Source of the DNA: Sphingopyxis macrogoltabida
GTDB lineage: Bacteria; Pseudomonadota; Alphaproteobacteria; Sphingomonadales; Sphingomonadaceae
Length of the DNA stretch: 64,000 nucleotides
Direction: 5' to 3'
NCBI RefSeq assembly: GCF_001314325.1
Contig: NZ_CP009429.1
Coordinates: 3,038,501-3,102,500, forward strand
Shown here: one piece after another, positions 37,249 through 47,178 of the stretch
How the letters are laid out: the number at the start of each line of letters is the position of its first letter
Numbering within the stretch: position 1 is the stretch's first letter
Notes under the pieces: model-generated
Databases searched by the model: none
The model's input: only the letters and a program-made list of their open reading frames with translations
Told to the model about the DNA's origin: nothing
Translations under genes and position numbers: made by a program

Positions 37249-38523
37249 GTGGCCAACATGCTCGCGGACAATATCGACGAGATCATCACCGATCCGGCGA
37301 CTTACGCGGACGAAGCGCTTTATCACCAGACCTTCGCCGAGTTGCGCAGGACCGACCCGGTGCATTGGTGCAATCCGGCGCAATATCATCCCTTCTGGGC
37401 GGTAACCCGGCATGCCGACATCATGCGGGTCGAACTGGATGCCGCGAATTTCCTTAACGAACCGCGCCAGTTCCTTGTCACCATCGACGACCAGAAGATG
37501 ATGGAGGAGCAGACCGGCGAAAGCAATTTCGCGCGCAACCTCGTCGCGATGGATAACCCCGATCACAAGGCCTATCGCGCGCTGACCGCCGACTGGTTCG
37601 GCGCCAAGAGCGTCCGCGCGCTCGAGGAGAAGATCACCGAACTTGCGCGCGAAACCGTCGATCGCATGGTTGCAAAGGGCGGCACCTGCGATTTCGCCAA
37701 GGAAATCGCGGCCTGGTATCCTTTGCGTACGATCATGATCGTCCTCGGCGTGCCGCGCGAGGACGAGCCGCTGATGCTCGAACTGTCGCAGAAGGTCTTC
37801 GGCGGCAGCGATGCCGACACCGGCGGCGGCGAAGGCATGACATCGATGCTCGAGGCGTTTGCCGCGTTCAACGACTATTTCGGCCGCGTCGTCGCCGACC
37901 GGCTGGTGAATCCGCAGGACGATGTTGCGACGCTGCTGTCGACCGCGACGATCGACGGCGCGCCGATCGGCGAGGCCGAACGCAACGCCTATTTCCTGAT
38001 CATCGCGGCGGCGGGACACGACACCACCAGCTCGGCGATCTCGGGCGGCCTGCTGGCGCTGATCCGCAATCCCGACCAGATGGCGAAGCTGCGCGCCAAC
38101 CCGGATCTGATGCCGCAGGCGGTCGACGAATTCATCCGCTGGACGACGCCGGTGAAGCATTTCTTCCGGACCGCAGTGGCGGATTGCGAGGTCGGCGGAC
38201 AGGCGGTGAAGGCCGGCGACAGCCTGATGATGTGCTATCCCTCGGCGAACCGCGACGAGGCGGCATTCGACGATCCGATGGAATTTCGCATCGACCGCAA
38301 ACCCAACCGCCAACTCGCCTTTGGCTATGGCCCGCACGTCTGCCTCGGCCAGTTTCTCGCCAAGATGGAAATCCGGATTCTCTTCACCGAACTGCTCGCG
38401 CGCATCGAGGAAATCGAACTCGCCGGCGAGCCGGCATGGGTGAAGGCGAATTTCGTGTCGGGGCTCAAACGCTTGCCGATCCGCTATCGCTGCGAGGGGG
38501 CAGCGTCCGTCACCGGTGGATGA
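37249..38523 (+). CDS. Cytochrome P450
   Basis: Predicted 424 residues from GTG 37249, with GAGGAGA seven bases upstream; ATG 37258 is the alternative. Soluble bacterial P450: oxygen-binding I-helix AAAGHDTTSS (253-262), ExxR Glu294-Arg297 in DEFIRW, and heme loop FGYGPHVCLGQF with Cys365. It inserts oxygen into an unactivated C-H bond and needs ferredoxin and reductase, neither of which is in the window. The N-terminal region resembles CYP108/CYP111-like alicyclic and terpene hydroxylases, an impression rather than a proof. It is followed by a TonB receptor, suggesting uptake and hydroxylation of a hydrophobic substrate. Confidence 0.95.
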   Translation: MANMLADNIDEIITDPATYADEALYHQTFAELRRTDPVHWCNPAQYHPFWAVTRHADIMRVELDAANFLNEPRQFLVTIDDQKMMEEQTGESNFARNLVAMDNPDHKAYRALTADWFGAKSVRALEEKITELARETVDRMVAKGGTCDFAKEIAAWYPLRTIMIVLGVPREDEPLMLELSQKVFGGSDADTGGGEGMTSMLEAFAAFNDYFGRVVADRLVNPQDDVATLLSTATIDGAPIGEAERNAYFLIIAAAGHDTTSSAISGGLLALIRNPDQMAKLRANPDLMPQAVDEFIRWTTPVKHFFRTAVADCEVGGQAVKAGDSLMMCYPSANRDEAAFDDPMEFRIDRKPNRQLAFGYGPHVCLGQFLAKMEIRILFTELLARIEEIELAGEPAWVKANFVSGLKRLPIRYRCEGAASVTGG

Positions 38524-38714
38524 CGGAAATCAGTCACGCTATCCCGCTCGCGATCCCGTCTAGAGAGGAGAAGATAATCGCGGCCTTCCATGCCTTTTTC
38601 CAATGGATCGACGAACAGTCTCGATTGGACATGGAACGGATGCGGGTGGGACACAGGCAACAAGACCCGCGGCCACGAAGCCGCGGTGACAGAATCGATG
38701 GGATGGAGGACCTT

Positions 38715-40982
38715 ATGACAGCATTTCGCGTATTTTCGGCCGCCCTGCTCGGCGCAACCGCGCTGGCTTCGACGCCGGTGTGGGCGCAGGACAGCGGCGG
38801 TGAGACGCCCGCCGAAACCGAAGCTTCGGGCGGCATCGTCGATATCGTCGTCACCGCGCAGCGCCGCTCGGAATCGCTGATGAAGGTCCCGGTCGCCGTC
38901 TCGGCGCTCAACACCGAAGATCTGACGCGACAGGGGATCACGTCGAGCTTCGACCTCAGCGGCTCGGTTCCTTCGCTTCAGGTCACCAGCGCGTTCGGCG
39001 AGGCGCAGCCCAATTTCACGATGCGTGGCATCGGGGTCGGCAACGAATATGGCGCCAACCAAGTGTCGCCGGTCGGCGTCTACACCGACGACAATTATCT
39101 CAGCGCCCGCACGATGCACGGGTTGCAACTCTATGACCTCGAACGCGTCGAGGCGCTGCGCGGGCCGCAGGGCACGCTCTACGGCCGCAACACCACCGGC
39201 GGCGCGATCAACTTCATCTCGAACAAGCCGAACCTCGAGCCTGGCGCCCGCGGTTATGTCGAGGCAGGCTATGGCCGCTTCAACGAGGTCCGCGGACAGG
39301 GCGCCATCGAAGGGACGCTGATCGACGACGTCCTCGGCTTCCGCGCCGCCGTCAATTATGTCGAGGCCGACGGCTATGTGAAAAATATCTTCCCCGGCCA
39401 GCCCGACGCCAATTCCAAAGATTCGATCGCCGGCCGCCTGATCATCCGCGCCAAGCCCAGCGAACGGCTGGACATGATGCTGAAGTTCACGGGCAGCAAG
39501 GGCAAGCCGACGCAGGCCGCCGCCTTCCACCGCAACGACGGCACCGGTACCTCGACCTATTTCCGCTCGAACGATAATCTCAGCTTCTTCGAGACCAACC
39601 AGCCCGACCTCGGCTTCAACGACGTCAAAAATGCCGGCGTCCAGTTCAACATCAATTACGAACTGACCGACAGCCTCTCGCTCCAGACGCTGACCGCCTA
39701 TGACTGGTCGAAGCAGGCACTGTCACAGGAAGGATCGGGCACGCCCGTCGTCGGCTTCCTCCAGACCAACTACGGCGACGTCTACAAGCAGTTCAATCAG
39801 GAAGTGAAACTGGCCTACAGCGGCGACAGCACCAATGTGCAGGCGGGCGTCTATTATGGCTGGGACAGCATCAACAACGTCGACAAATACCGCCTCGTCA
39901 GCACCCTCTATTTCTACCAGCATTACCGACAGGAACGGAACAGCTACGCCGCCTTCGCGCAGATCGATCAGGATATCGGCGATCATTTCGGCTTCACCCT
40001 CGGCGTGCGCTACACGAAGGACAGCAATCATCATTACGATGCCTATTCCTTCCTGACCGCCTTCGCCGATCCGACGACCTCTCCGGCGTTCGGCACCTAT
40101 GATTTCGATCCGACCGATCCCGATGCCGCGGCCATCACCTTCACCCACGGCAGCATTTCGCCGACCGGCGTGATCACCCCCGAAGCGTCAAAGCGTCGCA
40201 AGAGCAGCCGCGTCACGGGCAAGGTCGGCATCGACTACACCTTCGACAGCGGCTCGATGCTCTATGCCAACTACAGCCGCGGCTATCGTGCGGGGTCGTT
40301 CGCCAGCCAGTTCTACGGCGGCAACCCGATCGATTTCGTGCCGCCCGAACAGGTCGATGCCTATGAAATCGGCGCCAAGACCCGGTTGTTCGACGGGATG
40401 GCGACCTTCACCACCGCAGCGTTCCTGACCAAATACAAGAACCAGCAGCTCAACGAGGTTATCGGCACCACCGGTTATATCCGCTCGGCGCCGGGTTCGA
40501 CGATCAAGGGGGTCGAGGCCGAACTGAATATCCGGCCGGTCTCGTCGCTGACCGCGAACCTTTCGGTGACCTGGCTCGACGCCACCTATGACAAATTGAC
40601 GCTTTCGGGGGTCAATCTCGACGGCAACAACCTGCCCAATGCGCCGACATGGACGATCAACGCCGGTGCCGACTGGACGATCGGGTCGATCGGATCGGGC
40701 GAAGTCGTCTTCTCGCCGAACCTCGTCTACACCAGCAAGCAGTTCTTCTCGCCGTTCAACAACGAGGCCGGCAACCAGTTTCTCAATTCGCCCGGCCATG
40801 TGCTCGCCGACGCGACGCTGGGCTGGGAAGGCGAGCAATTGTCGCTCCGCCTCTGGGCGACCAATATCTTCAACAAGAAATATTTCATGTACGGCCTCAA
40901 CCTGCGCGATGCCTTCGGATACGACTATCTGCTCCACGCACCGCCGCGCATGTATGGCGTGACCGCGCGCTACAAATTCTAG
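38715..40982 (+). CDS. TonB-dependent outer-membrane receptor
   Basis: Predicted 755 residues; GGAGG six bases upstream of the ATG at 38715. Signal peptide ends at VWAQ (about residue 25). The plug starts with IVDIVVTAQRRSESLMK (TonB-box-like region and N-terminal plug strand) and contains VEALRGPQGTLYGRN; the C-terminus ends in ...ARYKF, a barrel-assembly signal with terminal Phe. It resembles the sphingomonad TonB receptors for aromatic, terpenoid or steroid compounds more than siderophore receptors. It follows the P450 by 191 bases on the same strand. Confidence 0.93.
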   Translation: MTAFRVFSAALLGATALASTPVWAQDSGGETPAETEASGGIVDIVVTAQRRSESLMKVPVAVSALNTEDLTRQGITSSFDLSGSVPSLQVTSAFGEAQPNFTMRGIGVGNEYGANQVSPVGVYTDDNYLSARTMHGLQLYDLERVEALRGPQGTLYGRNTTGGAINFISNKPNLEPGARGYVEAGYGRFNEVRGQGAIEGTLIDDVLGFRAAVNYVEADGYVKNIFPGQPDANSKDSIAGRLIIRAKPSERLDMMLKFTGSKGKPTQAAAFHRNDGTGTSTYFRSNDNLSFFETNQPDLGFNDVKNAGVQFNINYELTDSLSLQTLTAYDWSKQALSQEGSGTPVVGFLQTNYGDVYKQFNQEVKLAYSGDSTNVQAGVYYGWDSINNVDKYRLVSTLYFYQHYRQERNSYAAFAQIDQDIGDHFGFTLGVRYTKDSNHHYDAYSFLTAFADPTTSPAFGTYDFDPTDPDAAAITFTHGSISPTGVITPEASKRRKSSRVTGKVGIDYTFDSGSMLYANYSRGYRAGSFASQFYGGNPIDFVPPEQVDAYEIGAKTRLFDGMATFTTAAFLTKYKNQQLNEVIGTTGYIRSAPGSTIKGVEAELNIRPVSSLTANLSVTWLDATYDKLTLSGVNLDGNNLPNAPTWTINAGADWTIGSIGSGEVVFSPNLVYTSKQFFSPFNNEAGNQFLNSPGHVLADATLGWEGEQLSLRLWATNIFNKKYFMYGLNLRDAFGYDYLLHAPPRMYGVTARYKF

Positions 40983-41046
40983 GAAAAAGGGGAGTGGCCG
41001 GCGGGGTCTTCGGGTCCCGCCGGTTGCCGTTCCCGTGCAACAACCG

Positions 41047-41481
41047 ATGAATATGACGACCGACAAGCCGACATCCGAACGCACGACCGGCGGCTGCCTC
41101 TGCGGCAGCGTTCGTTACAGTTTCGGCGGTGCGCCTTTGCTCACCGCCATTTGTCATTGCCGCAACTGCCAGCGGCAGTCGGGCAGCGCTTTCGGGATCG
41201 TCGCAGCAGTGGCCGAAGCGGATTTCGACCTGCAGGGCGAAACCCGGACCTTTCACGACAGCAGCGACAGCGGCCGGACGGTCGCGCGCGTTTTTTGCCC
41301 CGCCTGCGGATCGCCGATCCTGTCGACGATCGAGCCGATGCCGGGCATCATGCTGATCAAGGCAGGGACACTCGACGATCCCCGCGGGCTCCATCCTGCG
41401 ATCGAAGTCTATTGCGACCGCGCCCTGCCCTTCCTGCCGGCGCTGGCCGGAACCGAACGCCATGCCGGATCGAACATCTAG
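41047..41481 (+). CDS. GFA family (glutathione-dependent formaldehyde-activating-like) protein
   Basis: Predicted 144 residues. The zinc-binding Cys pattern of the Mss4-like GFA fold is complete: GGCLCGSVRY, CHCRNCQRQSGS and FCPACGSP. GFA proteins are named for a glutathione-formaldehyde function, but most members are of unknown activity and may bind zinc only. It begins 64 bases after the TonB receptor and is followed by an SDR nine bases later. No clear Shine-Dalgarno; an upstream GTG would add four residues. Confidence 0.85.
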   Translation: MNMTTDKPTSERTTGGCLCGSVRYSFGGAPLLTAICHCRNCQRQSGSAFGIVAAVAEADFDLQGETRTFHDSSDSGRTVARVFCPACGSPILSTIEPMPGIMLIKAGTLDDPRGLHPAIEVYCDRALPFLPALAGTERHAGSNI

Positions 41482-41490
41482 GACAATCGA

Positions 41491-42288
41491 ATGAGCGCAA
41501 TCCTGAACCTGGACGGCAAGGTCGCCGTCATCACCGGCGCCGCGTCGGGCATCGGCCGCCAGACGGCGACGCTGTTTCATGCGCTGGGCGCGCGGCTGCT
41601 GCTGACCGATATCGATACCGCCGGGCTGGAGGCGTTTGCCGCCGAACTCGGCGGCGATGTGCTGACCGCCACCCATGACGTCACCAGCGCCGACGCATGG
41701 CACGCGGTATTCGGGCAGGCGGGCGCGGCATTCGGCCGGCTCGATATCCTCGTCAACAACGCCGGCATCATGATGTCCAAACCCTTTGCCGACGCCGGGA
41801 TCGACATTCTGCGGCGGCAGATGGCGATCAATGTCGAGGGCATCTACATGGGGATGCAGGGCGCGTTGCCGCTGATGCGCGCCGCAATCGCCACGGGCGC
41901 GGGAACCACGTCGATCGTCAACATCTCTTCGGTCTATGGCAAGGTCGGCGGCGCGCAGTTCGCGGCGTATAGCGCGACCAAGGGCGCGGTGCGCGGGCTC
42001 GGCAAGGCGGTGGCCATCGAGCTGGCCGGGACGGGCATACGGGTCAACACCGTGCTGCCGGGACCGGTCGCAACCAACCTCGGGGCCAATTGGGATCCGC
42101 CGACCGACGCCGACGGCAATCCGCTCACCCCCGAGGCTGCGCTGGCGGCATGGACGAAGCTGATCCCGATGGGCCGGCTCGGCGATGCCAACGACATCGC
42201 GCCGTTGATCGCCTTCCTCGCCAGCGACGCCGCCGACTTCATCACCGGCTCCGAATTTATCGCCGACGGCGGCTATACCGCCGCCTGA
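41491..42288 (+). CDS. SDR family oxidoreductase
   Basis: Predicted 265 residues. TGAASGIGRQ cofactor turn, NNAGIMM, the Ser block NISSVYG and YSATK catalytic pair; LLTDIDTAG after beta-2 indicates NAD(H). It resembles 3-beta/3-alpha hydroxysteroid-type or levodione-reductase-like SDRs. It is nine bases from the GFA gene and convergent with the minus-strand operon ending at 42295, six bases away. Confidence 0.88.
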   Translation: MSAILNLDGKVAVITGAASGIGRQTATLFHALGARLLLTDIDTAGLEAFAAELGGDVLTATHDVTSADAWHAVFGQAGAAFGRLDILVNNAGIMMSKPFADAGIDILRRQMAINVEGIYMGMQGALPLMRAAIATGAGTTSIVNISSVYGKVGGAQFAAYSATKGAVRGLGKAVAIELAGTGIRVNTVLPGPVATNLGANWDPPTDADGNPLTPEAALAAWTKLIPMGRLGDANDIAPLIAFLASDAADFITGSEFIADGGYTAA

Positions 42289-42294
42289 CCGGCG

Positions 42295-42665
42295 TCAGGG
42301 CATCGCGCGTTCGAGTTCGGCAAGGTCGAAATAATCGCGCCAGGCGGCGATACGGCCGTTGCCGTCGATCTCGAAAATCCCGGCCGCGCGCACCGACGTC
42401 CAGCCCTGCCCCGTAAAGCGGAACCGGTCGTCGCGTTCGGTGAAGACGATATTGCCGTTCGCCGCGATGGCGAGAATGCGCCAGTCGATGGCCTCGGCCG
42501 CTAGAAAGGGCGCCAGCATCTCCATCGTCGCCGCGCGGCCATGCGCCGGTTCGAGCGGGATACCCGCGCACACGACATCGTCGGCGAGTAATCCGGCGAT
42601 GGCCATGGCATCGCGGCGGTTGAACGCCGCCACCAGCGCCTCGACCACCGCGACCGGCCCCGCCG

Positions 42666-42669
<4 letters not shown>
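42295..42669 (-). CDS. Limonene-epoxide-hydrolase-like/SnoaL-fold protein
   Basis: Predicted 124 residues from a GTG overlapping the previous stop (GTGA). The NTF2-like fold is visible and the motifs FTERDDRF and WRDYFD resemble the Arg/Asp residues of the Asp-Arg-Asp triad of limonene-1,2-epoxide hydrolases. It might hydrate an epoxide or act as an isomerase. It is the last gene of a six-gene minus-strand operon (MDR, kinase, small protein, lipocalin-like, SDR, this). The assignment is by motif similarity only. Confidence 0.72.
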
Positions 42670-43439
<770 letters not shown>

Positions 43440-43443
43440 CGGA

Positions 43444-44556
43444 TCAGTCCTTGTCCCAGCGCGTGATGTCCATCGCGCTCTCGACGCCCAGCGGCGCATA
43501 GGCGCCGAGGATCGCCTGTTCGAACGTCCCGATCGTTTCCTCGACCGTGCCGTCGGGCGCCGTCATCCGGACCCGCGACAGCCGCTGGACGTGCAAATTC
43601 TCCAGCTTTTTCGGATCGAGATCGGCGACCGCGAAATCCTCGCGCTCGACGCGCAGCGCGCCATGGTAATTGCCGTGGAACCATTCGCTGTGGAAATAGC
43701 CGATGCCCTTCATCTGCATCCGGTGGAAAGGTTCGAATTCCAGCCGGTAGGGGCCGGTGCCGTAATCGACGGTCAGCACGCCACTTTTGGGCCACAGCGT
43801 GCCCGGTTCGAGCACCGTTTCCATCTCGGCATTTTCGGTTTCGAGGAAGGATTCGGGGCCGGTGCCGTCGGGGCAGAGCACCGACCTTTTGTTCCACACA
43901 TGCCCGCTCGGTTCGGCGGCGATGTGGAAGAAGAAGCTCTTGTCCTTGAAATTGAGCGGCGTCCATTGCCAGAAATAGCCCTGCTCGCCCGCCAGCGGAT
44001 TGGGCTGCGGGTCCGACATGCCGATCGGACGCGTGCCCCACGACCGGTCGCGGGTGCCCGTGCAGCGCGGGCTCAAATCGATGCGTTTGCCGTCGATGCT
44101 GATCCAGCCGGTCCAGTGGCCGTTCTGCGTCAGGCGCGTGTAGTCGAGGAAGCCCTTGGTGCCGACGCGGCGCATGAAGCGCGGTTCCTCGATCGGAAAG
44201 GCGCGGCCGGTGATCGTGATGTCGGCGGCGATACCGTCATGCTCGTCGACGACAATGCGGAGCTTCTGGAGCGGTTCGACCACCTCGATGCGGATCGGGC
44301 CGACCGACGTGTCCATGCGGTCGGTCAGGACGCGGCTGCCGCGCAGGCAATGCTGCACCCCGTCGACCTGGATCGAAATGCCGCAGTCGATGATATTGAG
44401 GTGCGGATAAATGCCCATGCCGGCCAGGAAGAACAGCGAGCCGTCGGGCTCGTAACCGTTGAACCAGTAACGGTCATAGAAATTGCGGTCGGTGCCCGAA
44501 TAGGCGATCGGCTCGGGCGTCTGGTGGATCGCGAAATCGTCGGCGGCGGTCAGCAT
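43444..44556 (-). CDS. Lipocalin/CrtC-like protein (DUF7064/7065-type), paralogue of the one at 51817
   Basis: Predicted 370 residues; GGAG seven bases upstream of ATG 44556. No catalytic motif is known to me. It has an all-beta appearance with VEPLQKLRIVVDE, WTGWISIDGKRI and RDRSWGTRP, which match EPLRKVRYAL, SGWVEIEGER and RDHSWGTRL in the protein at 51817-53019. Both resemble the two-lipocalin architecture of AttH/CrtC hydratase-like and DUF7064/7065 proteins. They sit in separate catabolic operons here. A carrier or hydratase for a hydrophobic intermediate is an inference. Confidence 0.7.
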   Translation of the reverse strand: MLTAADDFAIHQTPEPIAYSGTDRNFYDRYWFNGYEPDGSLFFLAGMGIYPHLNIIDCGISIQVDGVQHCLRGSRVLTDRMDTSVGPIRIEVVEPLQKLRIVVDEHDGIAADITITGRAFPIEEPRFMRRVGTKGFLDYTRLTQNGHWTGWISIDGKRIDLSPRCTGTRDRSWGTRPIGMSDPQPNPLAGEQGYFWQWTPLNFKDKSFFFHIAAEPSGHVWNKRSVLCPDGTGPESFLETENAEMETVLEPGTLWPKSGVLTVDYGTGPYRLEFEPFHRMQMKGIGYFHSEWFHGNYHGALRVEREDFAVADLDPKKLENLHVQRLSRVRMTAPDGTVEETIGTFEQAILGAYAPLGVESAMDITRWDKD

Positions 44557-44580
44557 GTGTATCTCCAATATGGGGAGGGG

Positions 44581-44988
44581 TCAGAAATTGGCGGAGGCGA
44601 CGCGGCGGCGCTCGACCGAGCATGCGAGTTCGCGCCAGATATCGGCATCGAGCGCGCGCGCTTCGTCATCGTCGCGGTCTTCGAGCGCCGCCTGCAAGTC
44701 GATGAGCGCAGCGCGCAGGCGGTCGTTCTCGGCTTCGAGCGCCGAGACGCGAAGGTCGGGCTTCGCAGGCGCCGCCATCGCGACGCCCCCACACTGCAAC
44801 AGCGCGCGCACCGCCGCATTCTCTTCAAACAATCGCGCCGCGGCGCGGTCGAACTCTTCGGCGATCATGTCGATCATCGCCGATCCCATCGCGACATTAT
44901 TGGCGCGAAAGCCGGTGAGTTCGGGGACGATTTCGGCGCGCAGCCGCGCGGCAAGGTCGCTCGCGGCGACCGGGATCGACGGTTTCAT
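44581..44988 (-). CDS. Small helical protein coupled to the phosphotransferase (LvaB-like position)
   Basis: Predicted 135 residues, start ATG overlapping the kinase stop (ATGA, 4 bases). Three helices are expected, including LAARLRAEIVPELTG and a coiled-coil segment ALEAENDRLRAALIDLQAAL (about 78-97). I recognise no certain family. Position and size match the small LvaB partner that is required with the kinase LvaA in Pseudomonas levulinate catabolism, and DUF6285 proteins next to similar kinases. That is an inference from gene order, not from alignment. Confidence 0.65.
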   Translation of the reverse strand: MKPSIPVAASDLAARLRAEIVPELTGFRANNVAMGSAMIDMIAEEFDRAAARLFEENAAVRALLQCGGVAMAAPAKPDLRVSALEAENDRLRAALIDLQAALEDRDDDEARALDADIWRELACSVERRRVASANF

Positions 44989-46013
44989 AAATGCCCCATC
45001 AGTTCGAGGATCGCGCGATCCTGCGCATTGCGCAGCCACCAGGCGGCATAGGCGTGGATCACCTCGCGCTCGCCGCTCGTCGTCGTCCAGGCGTGGGCAC
45101 AGCTATTCCAGATGCCCTGCCCCTTCACGCAATTGAGCAGTTCCCACCAGTGCAAGGCCTCGGGATCGGCGGTGAGCCCGCTCGCCGCCTCCCAGATACG
45201 GATCGCATCCGCGCGCGGCGCGATGCCGCTGCGCCGGTCGTCCTTGCCGAAGGAAAAAACGCGCGCGAGGCTCCACGCCAGATCCTCCAGAGGATCGCCG
45301 CGATGCGCCATTTCCCAGTCGAGCACCGCGACCAGATTGCCCTCATCGTCGTACAGGAAGTTGCCGGCGCGAAAATCACCATGGACCATCGCCAGCTTCT
45401 GCGCCGGCGCCGGCGGATTGCGGCGGAGCCAGCGGATCGCGGCGCGGGTGACCGGCTCGGGACCGACATCATTCTTGTCGAGCGTCGCTTCCCAGAAATC
45501 GAGTTCCTGCATCGCCGTGCTCTCGGGCGTCGCGGGGGTCATGAACTCCAGATCGAGTTTTTCGACCGGCACCGCGGCGAGGCGCCCCATCGTGCCCCAC
45601 ATCTGCTCGGCGATATGGGGCAGCTTGTCCTGCCAGACGGGTTCCTGAAGCTGATATTCGCTGTTGTGATACCCCCGCATATCCTCGGCGATCGAGATCG
45701 CACCGCCCATCGGGCCAGGGTCTTCCTCGAGCAAGATCATCCGCGGCACCGGAATGCCATGACCATGGATCGCGCGGTACGAACTATATTCATGGTTGCG
45801 GTCGCTATCGACATTGCTGACCGGCGGGTCGCGGCGCAGGATCAGCCGGTCGCTGCGCGCCCCGGCACCGTCGCGATAGGACAGATCGAACCGGTAGGTC
45901 TCGCGGGAGGCGCCGAGCGGCAGCCGGTGCAGCCCCTCGATCCGGACATCCTGCCAGTCGGGGAAACGCGCCTGCAGATAGGCGGTCATGTCGGCTTCGG
46001 TCAGCGCTTTCAT
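44985..46013 (-). CDS. APH-fold phosphotransferase family protein
   Basis: Predicted 342 residues. Kinase motifs: LILRRDPP (N-lobe), MVHGDFRAGNFLYDDEGN (HGDxxxxN) and VAVLDWEMAHRGDP (DxE). The family includes the kinase domains of ACAD10/11 and LvaA, which phosphorylate 4-hydroxyacyl-CoAs. It overlaps the MDR gene stop and the small partner gene by four bases each. The tight link with a small helical protein favours a two-component hydroxyacyl kinase over antibiotic resistance. Confidence 0.86.
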   Translation of the reverse strand: MKALTEADMTAYLQARFPDWQDVRIEGLHRLPLGASRETYRFDLSYRDGAGARSDRLILRRDPPVSNVDSDRNHEYSSYRAIHGHGIPVPRMILLEEDPGPMGGAISIAEDMRGYHNSEYQLQEPVWQDKLPHIAEQMWGTMGRLAAVPVEKLDLEFMTPATPESTAMQELDFWEATLDKNDVGPEPVTRAAIRWLRRNPPAPAQKLAMVHGDFRAGNFLYDDEGNLVAVLDWEMAHRGDPLEDLAWSLARVFSFGKDDRRSGIAPRADAIRIWEAASGLTADPEALHWWELLNCVKGQGIWNSCAHAWTTTSGEREVIHAYAAWWLRNAQDRAILELMGHL

Positions 46014-47071
46014 GTCGGTGTCACCATCAACTTGATGTCGGATCCGCCGCCCGACAGCGACGCAAAGGCGCGATCGACGTCGGCAAGGCCGACCGTTCCC
46101 GTTACCATCGGCGCAAGGCTGTCGGGGTCGGCCGAGATCATCGCAAAGGCATCGGCGAAATCGGCGGGCGAATAGGCAAAGACAAAGCGCAGTTGCAGCG
46201 CCTTTTGCAGGAAGAAGGCGGGCTCGATCGGGTCGGTTTCCATGCACGTGCCGACGACGGTGATCGTCGCGCCCACCGGCGCCGCGGCGCCGATCGCCAT
46301 CAGCATGCCGGGCTTACCAACGCAGTCGAACAGGATCGCCCGCTCGCGCTTCTTCAGCTCGGGCGCCTGCGCCATCGCGTCCGACAGGCCGAGCGGCAGG
46401 CCAAGGTCGTTCCACCACCCCTCGCCCGCCGCATCGCCGGGCGCGAGCACGGCGTCGGCACCCAACCGCGCCGCCATCTCGCGCCGCGCCGCATTGGGTT
46501 CGATGGCCAGCACCGGCCCGAAGCCGAGCGCCTTCAGCCGCCTGATCACGAACAATCCCACCGGGCCGCAACCGAAGACGGCAAAGGCGCAGCTCGCATC
46601 GGCGCCGCTTTCGGCGACCGCGTGGACGGCGACCGACAGCGGTTCGGTCAGCGCCGCGATATCGGTCGACACATGATCGGGCACCGCGAAGGCCGCATCG
46701 GCCTGGAGCAGCATCTGTTCGGCGAACGCACCGTTGAAGCGGTTCGAATAGCCGATCAGTTCGACTCCGTCGGGCCCGGCGATGAAGGGCTGCGCAACGA
46801 CGCGTTGACCGCGCTCGAACCCGTTCGAGGCTTCGAGGACCTCGCAGCAATATTCATGCCCCAACACGACCGGCTTCGCGGGGTCCATGAAACCGCGGAA
46901 ACCCGCGCGGTGGAGCAGGTTGCACAGATGATCGCTATGATCCTTGGCATGCAGGTCGCTGCCGCACACCCCGCACACGAGCGGGCGGGTCAGCAATTGC
47001 CCGGCGCCGGGCACCGGCTCGGCGATATCGGTCAGGGCGAGCGTGCCGCCATCGAGGACCATGGCCTTCAT
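46010..47071 (-). CDS. Zinc-binding alcohol dehydrogenase (MDR family)
   Basis: Predicted 353 residues. Catalytic-zinc motifs: CGVCGSDLHAKDHSDH and GHEYCCEVLE; Rossmann fold with VFGCGPVGLFVIRRLKALG. The expected four-Cys structural-zinc loop is absent. It is the first gene of the operon reaching 42295 and probably oxidises a secondary or cyclic alcohol with NAD. The substrate is unknown, but the partner kinase, SDR and lipocalin-like genes suggest one pathway. Confidence 0.9.
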   Translation of the reverse strand: MKAMVLDGGTLALTDIAEPVPGAGQLLTRPLVCGVCGSDLHAKDHSDHLCNLLHRAGFRGFMDPAKPVVLGHEYCCEVLEASNGFERGQRVVAQPFIAGPDGVELIGYSNRFNGAFAEQMLLQADAAFAVPDHVSTDIAALTEPLSVAVHAVAESGADASCAFAVFGCGPVGLFVIRRLKALGFGPVLAIEPNAARREMAARLGADAVLAPGDAAGEGWWNDLGLPLGLSDAMAQAPELKKRERAILFDCVGKPGMLMAIGAAAPVGATITVVGTCMETDPIEPAFFLQKALQLRFVFAYSPADFADAFAMISADPDSLAPMVTGTVGLADVDRAFASLSGGGSDIKLMVTPT

Positions 47072-47178
47072 AGACTTCCATTCCCAATCGTCCGCATTCC
47101 CGAAAGGCGCTGCGGATCATGGAAAGAGGCTATGGTCCGGCGCGCGTCATCGCCAGTGACGGAAACCCGCTATTGCCC

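Noticed and set aside
44521..44540. Another copy of the GAAATCGTC core
   Set aside because: It lies inside the coding sequence of the 43444 protein and is too short to be significant.
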